Assembly (NCBI RefSeq): GCF_003369915.1
Contig: NC_046675.1
Span: 15,624,001-15,688,000 of the forward strand
Origin: Drosophila miranda
Lineage: Eukaryota; Arthropoda; Insecta; Diptera; Drosophilidae
Direction: 5' to 3'
Length of the DNA: 64,000 bases
The translations under genes and the position numbers were made by a program. Shown one piece after another: positions 12,701 to 24,700 of this stretch. Every line of letters starts with the position of its first letter. Positions within the stretch are counted from its first letter, which is position 1. The notes below the pieces were generated by a model. That model was not told the origin of the DNA and did no database searches. It was given only the letters and a program-made list of their open reading frames with translations.

Positions 12701-15700
12701 ATGCTTATTGTTAACCCTGGACTGGGAATCTTGATTTCCTTGTCGCGTCCTTTCACAGGACAACAAATGATAGCATTCTGTGCAATAAAAGGTTACAAAA
12801 CGATTCCGATGAAGGCAATTGTTGGGGGATTTACAACTCTGCAATTGTTTGGACTGCTACAATAAAAGATACACGGACATATGCATACACACACGCACAA
12901 TACATATGTTGAATGCAAAAATATAATAGAAAGCGAGAATTGTGATGGAAATGTGTCCGTAACAGAAGTTATGATGGGTCCTGGTCCAGCTGTGGACCCG
13001 AGCTGTCTAATTGGAGCCAATGTCATTGGGAACATTCAATTTCCGTCCTTGGGGATGAAAGTAGATTGCAACGGCTCTCCCTGGCGACTGACAACTTTAA
13101 GAACGGTCGCCCTTTGGCCTCAAGGACCTCCCAGCTCACAGCTCCCACTCTCATCGTTTCGTAGTAGTTCATGCTAAGACCCCAGCTCAAAACTAATCGA
13201 ATGCGTGTGAGAGCTGGGAGCAAATAAAGCTTGAGCCTCAGAGGGCCCCAAAGAAGGAAAAGATACTCCGACTCCTGCAATTTGCATGCAGTTAACGTGG
13301 CATGCGGCAAATCTCTGAAATATTGAAACGTGGCCCCGTTCTAGGCAAATAGTGGAGCAGCCAGCTTGTTTGACTAGCCAACCACCAGGTGATAAGCAAA
13401 CAGAACAGAACAGCTAGTGGAGGAATGCACGAGAACACACAGTCAGAGGGATCACAACCCTTTCCCTTTTTCGGGGGTGAAACTCTGACACTAAATCAGG
13501 CCCCACCACTGCCACTGGCATGGCCATCAGGTAATAGAGAGATAAAATTTGCTACGTGTGGAAAGTGGGCAAAAAAAAGTGAGGAGAAACCTTGCCAAAT
13601 AATGTGGCAGCCACTCGTTTGTTTAGGACCTTTACGCATAAATTATTTATTCATTTGACGTCGCCGGGTTTTTTATATGCATCATTAAAATTTCCTTTTG
13701 GGGTTCCCTCAAAGCTACCACTGGCAGGCACCGGGACCCGCCCTCGAATCGAAAAATGAGGTTTTTTACTTGGGCTATTTCATAATGAGCTGCAGACTGA
13801 CTTCATCTCGGGGCGACCTTCCCCGCTACTCATATGGTTTTCCCGTCGGCTTCGAGTGGATTTCCTTTTTATACACAATGTCCCCCCCGCCGTTTCGCTG
13901 TGTTTCGCTGTGGAAAATGTTTATTTATTTCTGACATGTGCACAAAGATTTCTTTTCGTTTTTCCTTTGTCGTTTTGTAGTGCTATTTTTTTTGTACTAT
14001 TTTTCAAGGAATATTTTCAAATTTCCCATGAATAAACCCATTGTTGCGTATGGGCAACATTTGTTTGTATTTGAATCCCAACTCGAAGCTAATTAGCAGC
14101 GCCCGGTGCATAGTCCTTATTGTTTCGAAGGCTCTCTGCAGTCGCGCCGCGTGTCCGTGTCATGTGATATGAGAAATATTGCTAGAAAAATGCTGCAACT
14201 TTTTCATTACATCAACTTGACGGCTGCCAAGTGAAAACTTTTCACCAAGCAGCAGCACCAGCAGGACCAGCAGCAGCAGTGGGGCCAAGAACAAGGACAA
14301 GGGAGAGGAAGGGGGCATAAAAAGGCAGGATGTAAGCTGCGGATGGCCGCTTCTTTAATTTATATTTAGTTAACGGCGGGATGCTGCTAATGAGTTTGCT
14401 GATTAAAAATAAAAAGTCTCGTCCCGTCCCGCCCTTTGATGTGCCACCTGCTCTAAGTGGCTTTAATAATAATTGTTTATCAGGTCCTGGAAATTTCACT
14501 CTCACTAGAACCCCAAGTCAGTTCAGTTAATCAATTAGCTCTCAAACTTGAGCTCGTTTCAATCAAACTACTAATCAATCGGGACTGGGCGAAACTTTCC
14601 CTTTCTTCACTATGATTTTATGAGCCAAGGGAGAGCCAAAAAGGAAACCAAGCGAAAACTATGCCGATTTCAATAAAAATCACTATCGGGAGTCTTAACG
14701 AGGAGGGGGTGAACCATTCCGAGCCATTAGCCATGAATGATATACAATGATAATTAGGGCAGACAGATAAACAAACCGCAGAGATAACCATAAAATGCGA
14801 TGAGGTGGCGATTCATCCTAATGAACTTTTCGGTCCAAATACACATTGCCAATCGAATTTATAAATAAACAAGGCTGAAACGGAGAGTCGTCAGGTGGCC
14901 ACAGCCACAGACATTTCCAATGCAAATGGCAAACAAAACTCGATTTGAATATTCCACATAATTCCGGGAAATTTCATGCCACATGCTTTCGAGTGATTTT
15001 TTGCTTAAATTTTACACGTGTTAGCAGCTGCTGATTGAGTTGATTCCACAAGGTTCCCAGGAAGACTTTAAGTTGGGAATTTAATTAATCTTTGTCGCAC
15101 GTTCCCGGGGCATTTCACAAAAAAGAAAAATCTGTCTTTTGTAGATGAAAAATGCTTTAAAAATCTCCTTCATAAAAGCGAACGTGAAACATGCAACAAG
15201 CTGGGGGAAGCAGCGGGCCATGACAAGGCTAAGGGACCACCGTCTCGAGGCTGACTCACACATAGATACGATACCCACACACTCATAGGCCCTCCATTCA
15301 TGTGGGGCCACAATGTGAGCCCTGAGACCCTCGCTTGTCTAAGACAAAAGATATACTACAAAAATCAAGTTTAAGTGTAGTTGAAGGCGGAAATGTGCTG
15401 GCCCCACATAGATGTACAGAAATAGCTGAACAAGTGGGGCATTACAGGAAGAGGTATGTGTATTGGTGCGCGTTTATAAATCAGAGCCGTTCGTTGCCTG
15501 CAAGTGCAATTATTTTAATGCACTTTTGACTTTTGACATTGCAAGACAAGACCTTAAAGCTCTGTTCAAGCATTTTAGTCATTGTTTTAACACACAAACA
15601 CACAAACACACACTTCCAACAGTCAACGGTACTTGGCGGAGAGGACTTCTTCAGCGGCGACTGCCAAGGTCATCCATCCCTGCAGTTGAACTTGACAAAA

Positions 15701-18700
15701 GGATCGGCTTTGCTTTAATTTTGCATGCAATTTCATTTCTCAAACGGTTTTCGCTCTCTCCCCCCCTGTCCTTCCCTGGCGTTCTGGGCAATGCAATTTT
15801 CCATAATTTTCACTTTGGCAAGGGTTAAGTTAACCCTTCAACGGTTCTTTGTGGGGGCGAAACAAATTGAATTTATGTTTCAGCGCACACGAGACGAGAG
15901 AGAACAGGGCACAAAAATGTTGCCAACGTCACTGGCACTGGCACTGGCACTGGGATGCCCACGCACCCTGGGGTGCCATTTGCCTAACCTCTAACCTATC
16001 CCATAGTCAGCCTCTACCCCGTTTCCATGTACGCATCTGTACCCATCTGTGTCCTGGAGGCTTTCCCTTTGCGTCATGGGCCATTTGTTCTATGATCTCT
16101 CCCACTCTTACCACGCATAGCCACGCCCAAGTCTTTATTCGACAGCATAAACAAATTTCGCAAATGTGCGCATAAAACTTACGAAATTGCAAAAATTTAT
16201 TTTTATTTTATTTCACAACAAAGACAGACATAGGCATTGTGTATGAGCCCATATCTAGCCAGTGACATGGTGTTTCCTTTGTGCTGGCATTTTCGGTGGC
16301 AGTTTTGTTGTGCTGTCATCTTGTCTTTGTCTCTATCTGTGGCTCGGCGCCTTCTGCCTCTTCTATGGGGGCGCTAATTTAATTAAGACTCAAAGACGGG
16401 AAGAACTCTGACCGCCGCACAATATGTGTCAGTGCAATGTGTTGTAAATCTTTTTAAGTGTTCACCGGTTTCCTCCCCCTCTGCCAGACAGTAAACAAAA
16501 ATAAAATATCTTTGCGGCCTTTTATCGCCCAGCCATAAACCACAAGCATTTGGCCACATTGCGCATACGACACATTGGACGGCGCGGTGCGGTTCGGCAG
16601 AGGCAGCTGCATTTTCATTTCATATTACGCCTCCTACGCCGCAAACATAATTTGATTGATTGATATGCCCGGGGGCTTACAAGTATAAGCTTAAAAAACC
16701 CTGATAAATTGACTTATTACAACTTAATTCGGTTAAGGAAGTCCCGACCCTAACAGAGGTGAATTTTAAATATTATTTTTACGGTTTTTGTGTGGAAATT
16801 ATGCACACAAGCAGTGTACACATATGTAGGTAGACATACATGGAAAAAGGCAGACAGGAAGGCATAATGTATGCACTGTTGTGGTGGTGGTGGTGGTGGT
16901 GATAGTGGTGGGTTGGCGGAAGGAAGGCATTTCATGAATATTAATTGACCGATTCAATGGGACAGAGCCGAGTACAAAGAAATGGGCACGAAAGGTACGA
17001 AAGTCAGTTAGTGGCAATGGCTTACTGAACCTAAAAGGGCGACACTGACCAGACGACAAATGAGCTTAAATAAATAAGAATATACAAGTATGTATATATT
17101 AAATAGCCCACAGCCTTTAAAAGTCGCAACAGTCCCGGCTCTGCGGCCGAAATCAAACGGACAAAGGGCCAAAATAGAAACTGCCACAAACATTGAAGGG
17201 CCTGCAAATGACGAGTCCACGCAGCCGGAGAAGGCAAATTATTTTGCGTGAGCGGCATAATTAAAAGTCTGCCTAATAGACGGCCGAACCTCTGGACATC
17301 ACACGCACCGCAAGTGGTCTCCGAGTACATAAATAATACGCCCCCTAGCTTAGGGCGGGCCCATCGCCTTAACTTCGTATTAAAGGTCTAGTCGAGGCTT
17401 TTTCCCACTGAATTGAATTCGTGCCCCACTAACAGTACGGTACGGGCTGCATTAGTTTTTTACGAGTGTATTCCATTCCGTTCACCTGCCATTTGACATT
17501 GCGAAAACTTATCAAAAGTTGGTAGCAAAAGCTGTTGGTGTTGTTATTGCTTGTCTGGTTCCTGCGAAATGTCATCGCCCAGAGCCATTTTCGCTGTTGT
17601 GCTGAAAGAGAAATGAAAATAAACATTACATTGATGGTTTTTGTACCCTTCAAAAGGGTATGTCCACTTGTGGATGTTTTAATCAGAAACGGAAGTGGTT
17701 CGAGCACCAATCAGCTTTCAAAGTGATCCATTTTGAAGGCCAACACATACATAGTTCTACGAGTTTAAAGTGTATACATAGCCTCGACCTGGAAAAGTCG
17801 AACCCTCCTTTATTACTTTTCATTATTTTCATACTGTGTAGTTTTTTCAATTTTTATTTTTACATTGAATCACATCGAGGGCCTGTCAAGTTTTGTTTCG
17901 ATGTAATTGAATTTTTGCCCCTCCGGGCCCGGACCGTGCTCAGCTTACAATTAAGTATACGTGCTGAAGGCCAGGCTGCCATCCAGCCTTGTCATCCAGT
18001 TTAATGCATTGACATTATAGCTATTAGACAGGACACTAGCTATCGATACTGGATATTGCATTTGGCTGGAAGGAAGTGCAGCACGGGCCAACATTAATCA
18101 TCTGACAGTGGCACACAGGGCCCCAGATTAGAGACAAAAGGAACCGAGCCCCGAACAGCTTGGGTCGGGCTTATCGGCTGTGATTTTTGTTGGGCGAATT
18201 CCCACTTGTGAGCCCCTCCACTCACGCACGGAGCACAAAAAGGCGACAAGTTTTTGGCTGTCCACAGGCTGTCAGGGTCCTCTGGTCGGGCAGGCATTTC
18301 ATGCCCAGTCAAGCGTCTGATAGGCCGCCCTCTCGATTTATGGCAGGCAATTTGTTTCTCCGGGTTTTTGTATGGGTGGTTGGATGGATGGGTATTTGTC
18401 AGTGCCAGGAGCCAGGCGGAAGGCGGAAGGGCGGAAGGGGAGGAACTTATGACAAGTGATTGCCCAGTGAATGGTCCGATAATCTCAACTGTGCACAGAC
18501 AAGGCAGTCCCCAGTCGCACTGTCAGTCCCTGGAAATATGCAAATGCCCCCGATATCTCTCTCTTTTCGATACAGCGCACAACTGCAGTGACAGAGAGAT
18601 AGCCGAGTATCGTGCCATCAATTCGAATCAATCAGACATTATCGAGTGAGTGAGTTAGCAAGACTCGATTCCATTTCGAGAGTGAACCGGGTGTACTAAA

Positions 18701-21700
18701 GAGCCCTGGTATGAGTAACAGCGCGATGGTGGCTGTGGCCATCTGCTGCATCCTCGTCCTGCTGGCGGTGTTCATCGTGATCATCATTGTGGTCGGCCAG
18801 ACCATCGAGGAGCCCAAATGAGACATGCTCCAGCTGGGACCTGGCAACTTCCCAGATGGATAACAGAGGCCCCCCAATTGTTAGTCAGTCAGCATTCGCA
18901 TCCGCATCGGCATCGGCATCGGCATTAGCACCATCATCAACAGTATCATCATCGGAACCAGGAAAAAACCAAGAAGCGGAAATGGTAGCAGGAGGAGATC
19001 AGGAGGAGAAGGAAAGGAAAATGCGTCCCATCGTCAGTATCCATTGGCTGTGATGTGAAATTTTTAGAATTTGTGAAGCAAAAATCAATCGAGAAATCAA
19101 CAACAAAATTTTTGGAACATTCCGCATCGTAATAAATACTCGAACTAACCCGTACATCTTCATGTTATAGTAAATCTCTGTGTGTTTTAAGTGTTGATTA
19201 ATATAAATAATGTATATAAGAGCAAGCAGTTCTATCTATACGCACACTCACACACAATATATAAAGATAAAGATAACTATACGATAAAATATATAAACAT
19301 AAATACGTACATACTAAATAGATATACATTTACATATACATATATATATATATATATACAAAAATATATATATAATTATGTGTAACCCAACCGTCGTAAC
19401 GTTGCGTTCGTTTTTATAAAAGTGTTGTTAACAAAAACCGATTTTTATTGATGTTTTATTGCTGTTGATATACATATACCTACGTACACGAAAGTGAAAT
19501 AAGTTTACATTAATGTCCAGCGATGTCGAAAATTGATGGAAACGTAGAGAGACCGCAGAGGAAGACAAAGAGATATGGAGCTAAGGAGAGACAATAGAGA
19601 AAGCAACCAGAGAGCTCAATTGTTTAGCATAAGATCATATCAAATCGGAAAGATGTCAGCAATTGCACTTGTTAATGGCTCAGCAAACGGAAGGGAACTC
19701 AGACAAACACTGCGGACGGAGCATACATGTTAGAGATATGAATTATATAGAGAAGATATGCATTTTATATATCAAACAAACAACTTTTGGATAAGTTTTA
19801 CGTGTATGTATCTATGTATATGTGTACCTAGAAGTAGCCAACCAACTCTTTGATGTTTACAACAAGAAGCAACAGTACAGATCTATGCATCTGCGATATT
19901 ATCAACTATAACTATAACTATGACTATACAATCGGATAACCCCTATTTATGGATCACAAACATAATGGAGTGCATAATGTATGTAAATGTATACGCCGAA
20001 AGCCAATTAAACGGAAATCAATGCAGAAACGTACGCGCGCTGCAAACAATACGAATTTTCCTGGATTTACATTTTTTTAATCCTCATTGAAAACGCCAAA
20101 ATCAGCGAATGGAACACACCAGCGAACTGCATTAATTAACTTATCAATTAAATACGAGTGTCTACACCATTTGCCAACTGTCAATACCCCGCCCCCGCGA
20201 ACAGCTCACAGAGAAAGGTAAGCCAAATATTTAAGTCTTTAAAAAGCATCGAATCGGTGGGTTTTTCCTTGACGGCACAAGAAAATACTCCTACACCCAT
20301 GAATGCCTGCGAAGAAAAAATCAAAAGTCAAGTTCAATTTGAATACTCAAGTATCTCTCGAGGACAGAGAGCTTGAAGCATGTACAAGTCCTTTGGCGCA
20401 TGGCACTTTCCCACTTGCATCTCTGCATGGGGGTTCCAGAGACGGGCTTAAGCTGTGCTCCGAGCATCGACAGATGCACATTTCCTCCTGCTAATAAAGT
20501 TTTATTGCTGCAGACGGCTGTCAATTTGATTAAAATGGATATGCCCAGCTACTTTGGTTGCAGTCAGAGGTCCAGGGGTCCAGGGGTCCAGGGGTCCAGA
20601 GGTACCAGAGACCCCTGGGGCTCCATGCTGGATGGCGGATTCTGGCAAAAGTCAACTTGATGAATATTTCCATCCGAGTTCGCATCAAGTAATCATAAAG
20701 TGATGGAAATTCAATTTACACAATATTAAGCATGGAAAAACGGGCCAACGGGGAGGGTGGAAATGTGGCTAGTACACCCTTATGTACGAGTAGGAGTAGC
20801 AGGAGTAGGTGTTCCAGTTTTATGTTTGTGTGGTTTATTATTATGCAGATTAGGCCAAGTTGCTGGGGCTGGGACTGTGGCTGGGGCTTTGGCTTTACTT
20901 TTACCTTTACCTACTTGATTCTCGGTATTCACACACATACATACATATACTCGTGTGTGTGTGTGTGTTTGAGTGTGCATAAAAGCCGACCCCAAGCACA
21001 CATCCTCAATGTTTCCCCATCGAGACCCCAAAGCCATATGCAAATTACGCTTCATTTTGAGTATTTGCTACCTTTTTGTGCCAGAGAAAAAGGTAACTGG
21101 CACACACACGGCATCCGCCACACGTATTTATGGCCAGTAGTCAATGCCTTGGCCAAATTGAAGTTGACGGCAAGTGTCACGTTTTATGACTGCATTTGCA
21201 TATCAACGAATGCTGCATCCGTTGCTCGAGAGGTGTCCTTTATCGCCTTTTTCACCGCTTTTCAATTTCAATTCGCTTGTTTATGAATTGGTTATGGCGC
21301 ATTAATTGACCGAGGAAGAGCAGATTGTCGCGAGTATTAGTGGGGGCGACACTGCTCCCCAAAGAGGAGATTGTTTGCCTCTAAGTGAATCGGAATCTGA
21401 ATCCAAGTCCAAATCAGTCAGCGCGCAAAGCAATTAACCAAAGGAAATTGCTCAATTAGGAGTGGAAATCGAAAAAAAAACTAAAACCCACACAGCTACG
21501 AAATGGTTGGAAATAGAGCAACGCCCAGAGCTACATGGAAGGATATTCGTATATGTACGAGTATAAATCTGCTTCTAATTCTCCTTCTCTCACTCACTCT
21601 CTCTCTCTCGATGATGGCATAAGTAGAGCAGCACTTTTTCCTCATTCATTTTTGTATTTGCATGATGAACATTTCACAATGGCTAAGAGATAGCGTCGAG

Positions 21701-24700
21701 AATTGCATTCAGCGATGTGTAAACTGCAGATAGTCGAAGTACAGCTCCAAGTCCATGTCCAGGCAATGTTGCCAATAGGAATAGATAGTACGAGAAGCCA
21801 GAAGGGAAAATGCTGCCTAATGGCTCGAAATCTAATGCAGTTTTGTGAAATTGGCTGACCAAGGATTTATTACGGCACGTCATGTCCATTATTGACACAC
21901 AATTCTCGTATAACAATGTTGGCCGAAAAGGCGGAGGAGGATTGCCAGCCAGAGTGACCCTCAAAAACGATGACGAGTCAACTGTCAATTAATCAATTTC
22001 CAGTCCATTCTGTCCTCTGGCAGCGACATCAGGGTAATGTCCGCCCGTTAAGAGCAGCACCTCGGGCCAGTTGGCATAGCAAATGCTCGCATTTTTAAAA
22101 CCAAATTACATTGTGCTTGGCTGCTAAGCCGTGGAGAATGATTCGACAACAAACAGAGATTTGTTCCAGTCACCCACACACACCATCAGCAGGACATATT
22201 TTTTATTATTTGTGGCATTTGTCTCGTAATACTGGGAATACTTAATGCTTAGTACTTATTATTTGTGGCATTTGTCTCGTAATACAACGAGTACTTGGGA
22301 ATTTGCAGAGGCTGCTTTAAATTGGACGCAGAGAAGGTAGCATTTCCCACCCTCTCACCAACAATCTGTTCCCTATAATCTCTATTCCATGAGAAGACTT
22401 TGAGAAGACACTTTTTACAAGAAGGAAATAATTCTATGAAGCTACGCAAATTGTAGTTCCATATCATAGCTTACCCAATTTTCTATAGCCATTACTAACC
22501 TAGGCGATAATCTATAGCGAGCATTGAAACAACAGATCTTCAAGGGTATCCAAAGCCTCGACTCCTCCCCGTTCGTATTTCCTTTATTCCTGGCATTTGT
22601 CTGTTGCCTAGTTTTCGGCTGGGGTTTGTTTTTGTCAAGCCTGTGCTGTGGCCGTGTCGTTGCGCATTTTAATGCCGCCAACGAGTCGGCTGCCCAGATT
22701 TATGGCCATTTATTGGGCATAAGTGTTGGCATTTTATGAACCAGCCGCTACCGCTACCGCGGCTGCTGCTGCTGCTCCTCCTCCTGCCCCTGCTGCCCGC
22801 CCACTCTAAAATGGCATTTTAATAAGTGGCCAAGAGCGGAATGTCGTTATGCTCGTGTGTGTATCTGTGTATCTGTGTGCGTTGAAATGAAGATTTATAA
22901 ACCGCACCGCACCTCCTTAAGGCAGTCGAAATTGCTGAATGTTAAACTGGCTGCTAGAGCGAGTTCAGCAAACCCATAAATCTCCAACAGAATCTTGTTT
23001 AGTTTATTGAATTATCAACGGGCGGATGTGCCCGGGTTCGCGTGTGTGTGTGTGTTTTCTGACATAAAACTAGAAGAAATATCAAACACGTGCGCCTCCA
23101 CAAAGGGGGAGGGCACTTATGTAAATAGGTCCCGCCTAGGCCTAGACCCATCGACCACAGCCCGCTCCAGGTTTCGGGGGGGTCCTTTATTTATAGTTTT
23201 ATTTGTGTAAGGTTTTCTGGAGCGGCATTAAAATTTGCCTTGCTTCGACTTATCTACATCTCGCGAATTTCCCTCATTTCCCACCCACCGCTCACACACA
23301 TTTCCACTTAATTTTCCCGAGTCATTTAAATAAATTTGTTTGGTTTCTGCGCTTTGAGAATGCCAAACACGTTTCTCTCCGTCAAAACCAAAACGAAATT
23401 AGAGAAAAATCACAGAAAATATATTTTGTTCGGGGTCGCAAAAACATTCGCATACAATTATGAGAAATATCTGTTAAATGCACACGCAGAAGCCCTGCGA
23501 AAACTTTCTCAAAAGTAATACAGACGAGAAGGAAACTGAAACTGTTGACAGGACCACAGAAACCTCAAGGACACACACACACACAAGGAGAGGAGGGAAA
23601 ACCATGAAATGCTGCATGGAAACAACAAATTATGGTACAACTTTAAGCTGTGCGGCACCTCAAAAGAATAATTTCAATGTCGAAAAACTTAACATTGACG
23701 GCAGGATGCGGCAGTTGCTGCGGCAGCCACACAAGATGTAATAGAAGAGAGGAAAAAGGGGCACTAGATCAGGGTTGTGGGCCACTTCAGAAAGAGATGG
23801 TGCAACCCGTTCTACGGGCTGCTACATGCCACATGCCTCTTTCCATCCGGCGATGTGCACTTGGCATCAATCAATAATTGCCCATTGAAGGCAGCTGCTG
23901 GAAGAGCCCCGTCCGCACTGGCCTGCCCTGCCCTGCCCTGCCCCGCCCCGCTCTGCTCTGACATTGCACGCCATGATTGATTAGCAGCATGCAACACGAG
24001 GTGCTTCAGCTGAAACCCGACTAGACAGCATAATATGACGCTTATTGAATCGAGTCCTTTCCTTTCCTATCCTTTCCATGCCATGGCCACAGCCACAGCC
24101 ACAGCCAAAGCCAGGAGCAGTGTCTGCCCTTTAATGCAATGTTGCATTGTATCTTTGGAATCGCCTCTGAATAAAGGGACATTGAAGGCTGCACGAGTGG
24201 CAGCGCCTCCCCTCAATCTCTTTGATTACCTCCATATCCATTATGTCAATTTCTCTCTTCATTCTGTTTTAATTGCATCGCCTTGTTGACCCCAGCAGTC
24301 CTCTTTGTTTGTTGCATTCCCCGTGCAACGGGCCAGCAAGTACTTTCATTAACTTTCAGTGAAATATATGTATACTCGCACATATCTGCGTATTAATTCC
24401 ATATTGACTTACGATTCCCGTTCATTCTCTCTCGTTGCAGGTACGTACGCAAGAGCCATTCAAAAGCGTGAGTAGTTTCCAGAGCCAATTTTATTATTAT
24501 TATTTCCACTTATCGGCAAAAGTTTGCTTCAACGTAGTCAAAGTTCAGTTCAGGAAGCTGAAGTGCTCCCCAATTGCAGTTAGCAAATTTTGATACCGAA
24601 ATACAACATCCAGGGGCAGGCCAAAAAGATTTCAAATTAAGTATAAAGTTTAGGTTCGAGAGCTGACCAAATGTTAGACCGACCACAATTTCTCTAGAGT

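Larger units (their letters stand above)
18822..20140 (+). other. AT-rich, 3'UTR-like stretch after the mini-gene
   Basis: Downstream of the TGA at 18819 the sequence becomes AT-rich with no coding potential. It contains AATAAA at 19131-19136 and an AT microsatellite, as Drosophila 3' UTRs often do. Its extent as a transcript is inferred. Confidence 0.35.
9705..24440 (+). other. First large intron of the CUB gene
   Basis: 14.7 kb separate the signal exon from the next phase-compatible exon. A CpG-richer patch near 11.6-12.0 kb could be an alternative promoter or exon, but I found no core-promoter set that settles it. The intron holds the candidate mini-gene at 18.58-18.82 kb (own entries), an AT microsatellite, and short duplications near 12.36/12.55, 20.57 and 22.2 kb. 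The remainder shows nothing recognisable. Confidence 0.7.

Noticed and set aside
20203..20218. Possible tiny exon before GTAAGC at 20219
   Set aside because: The donor is good but the acceptor is weak and no phase-compatible junction with the CUB gene or the mini-gene could be made.
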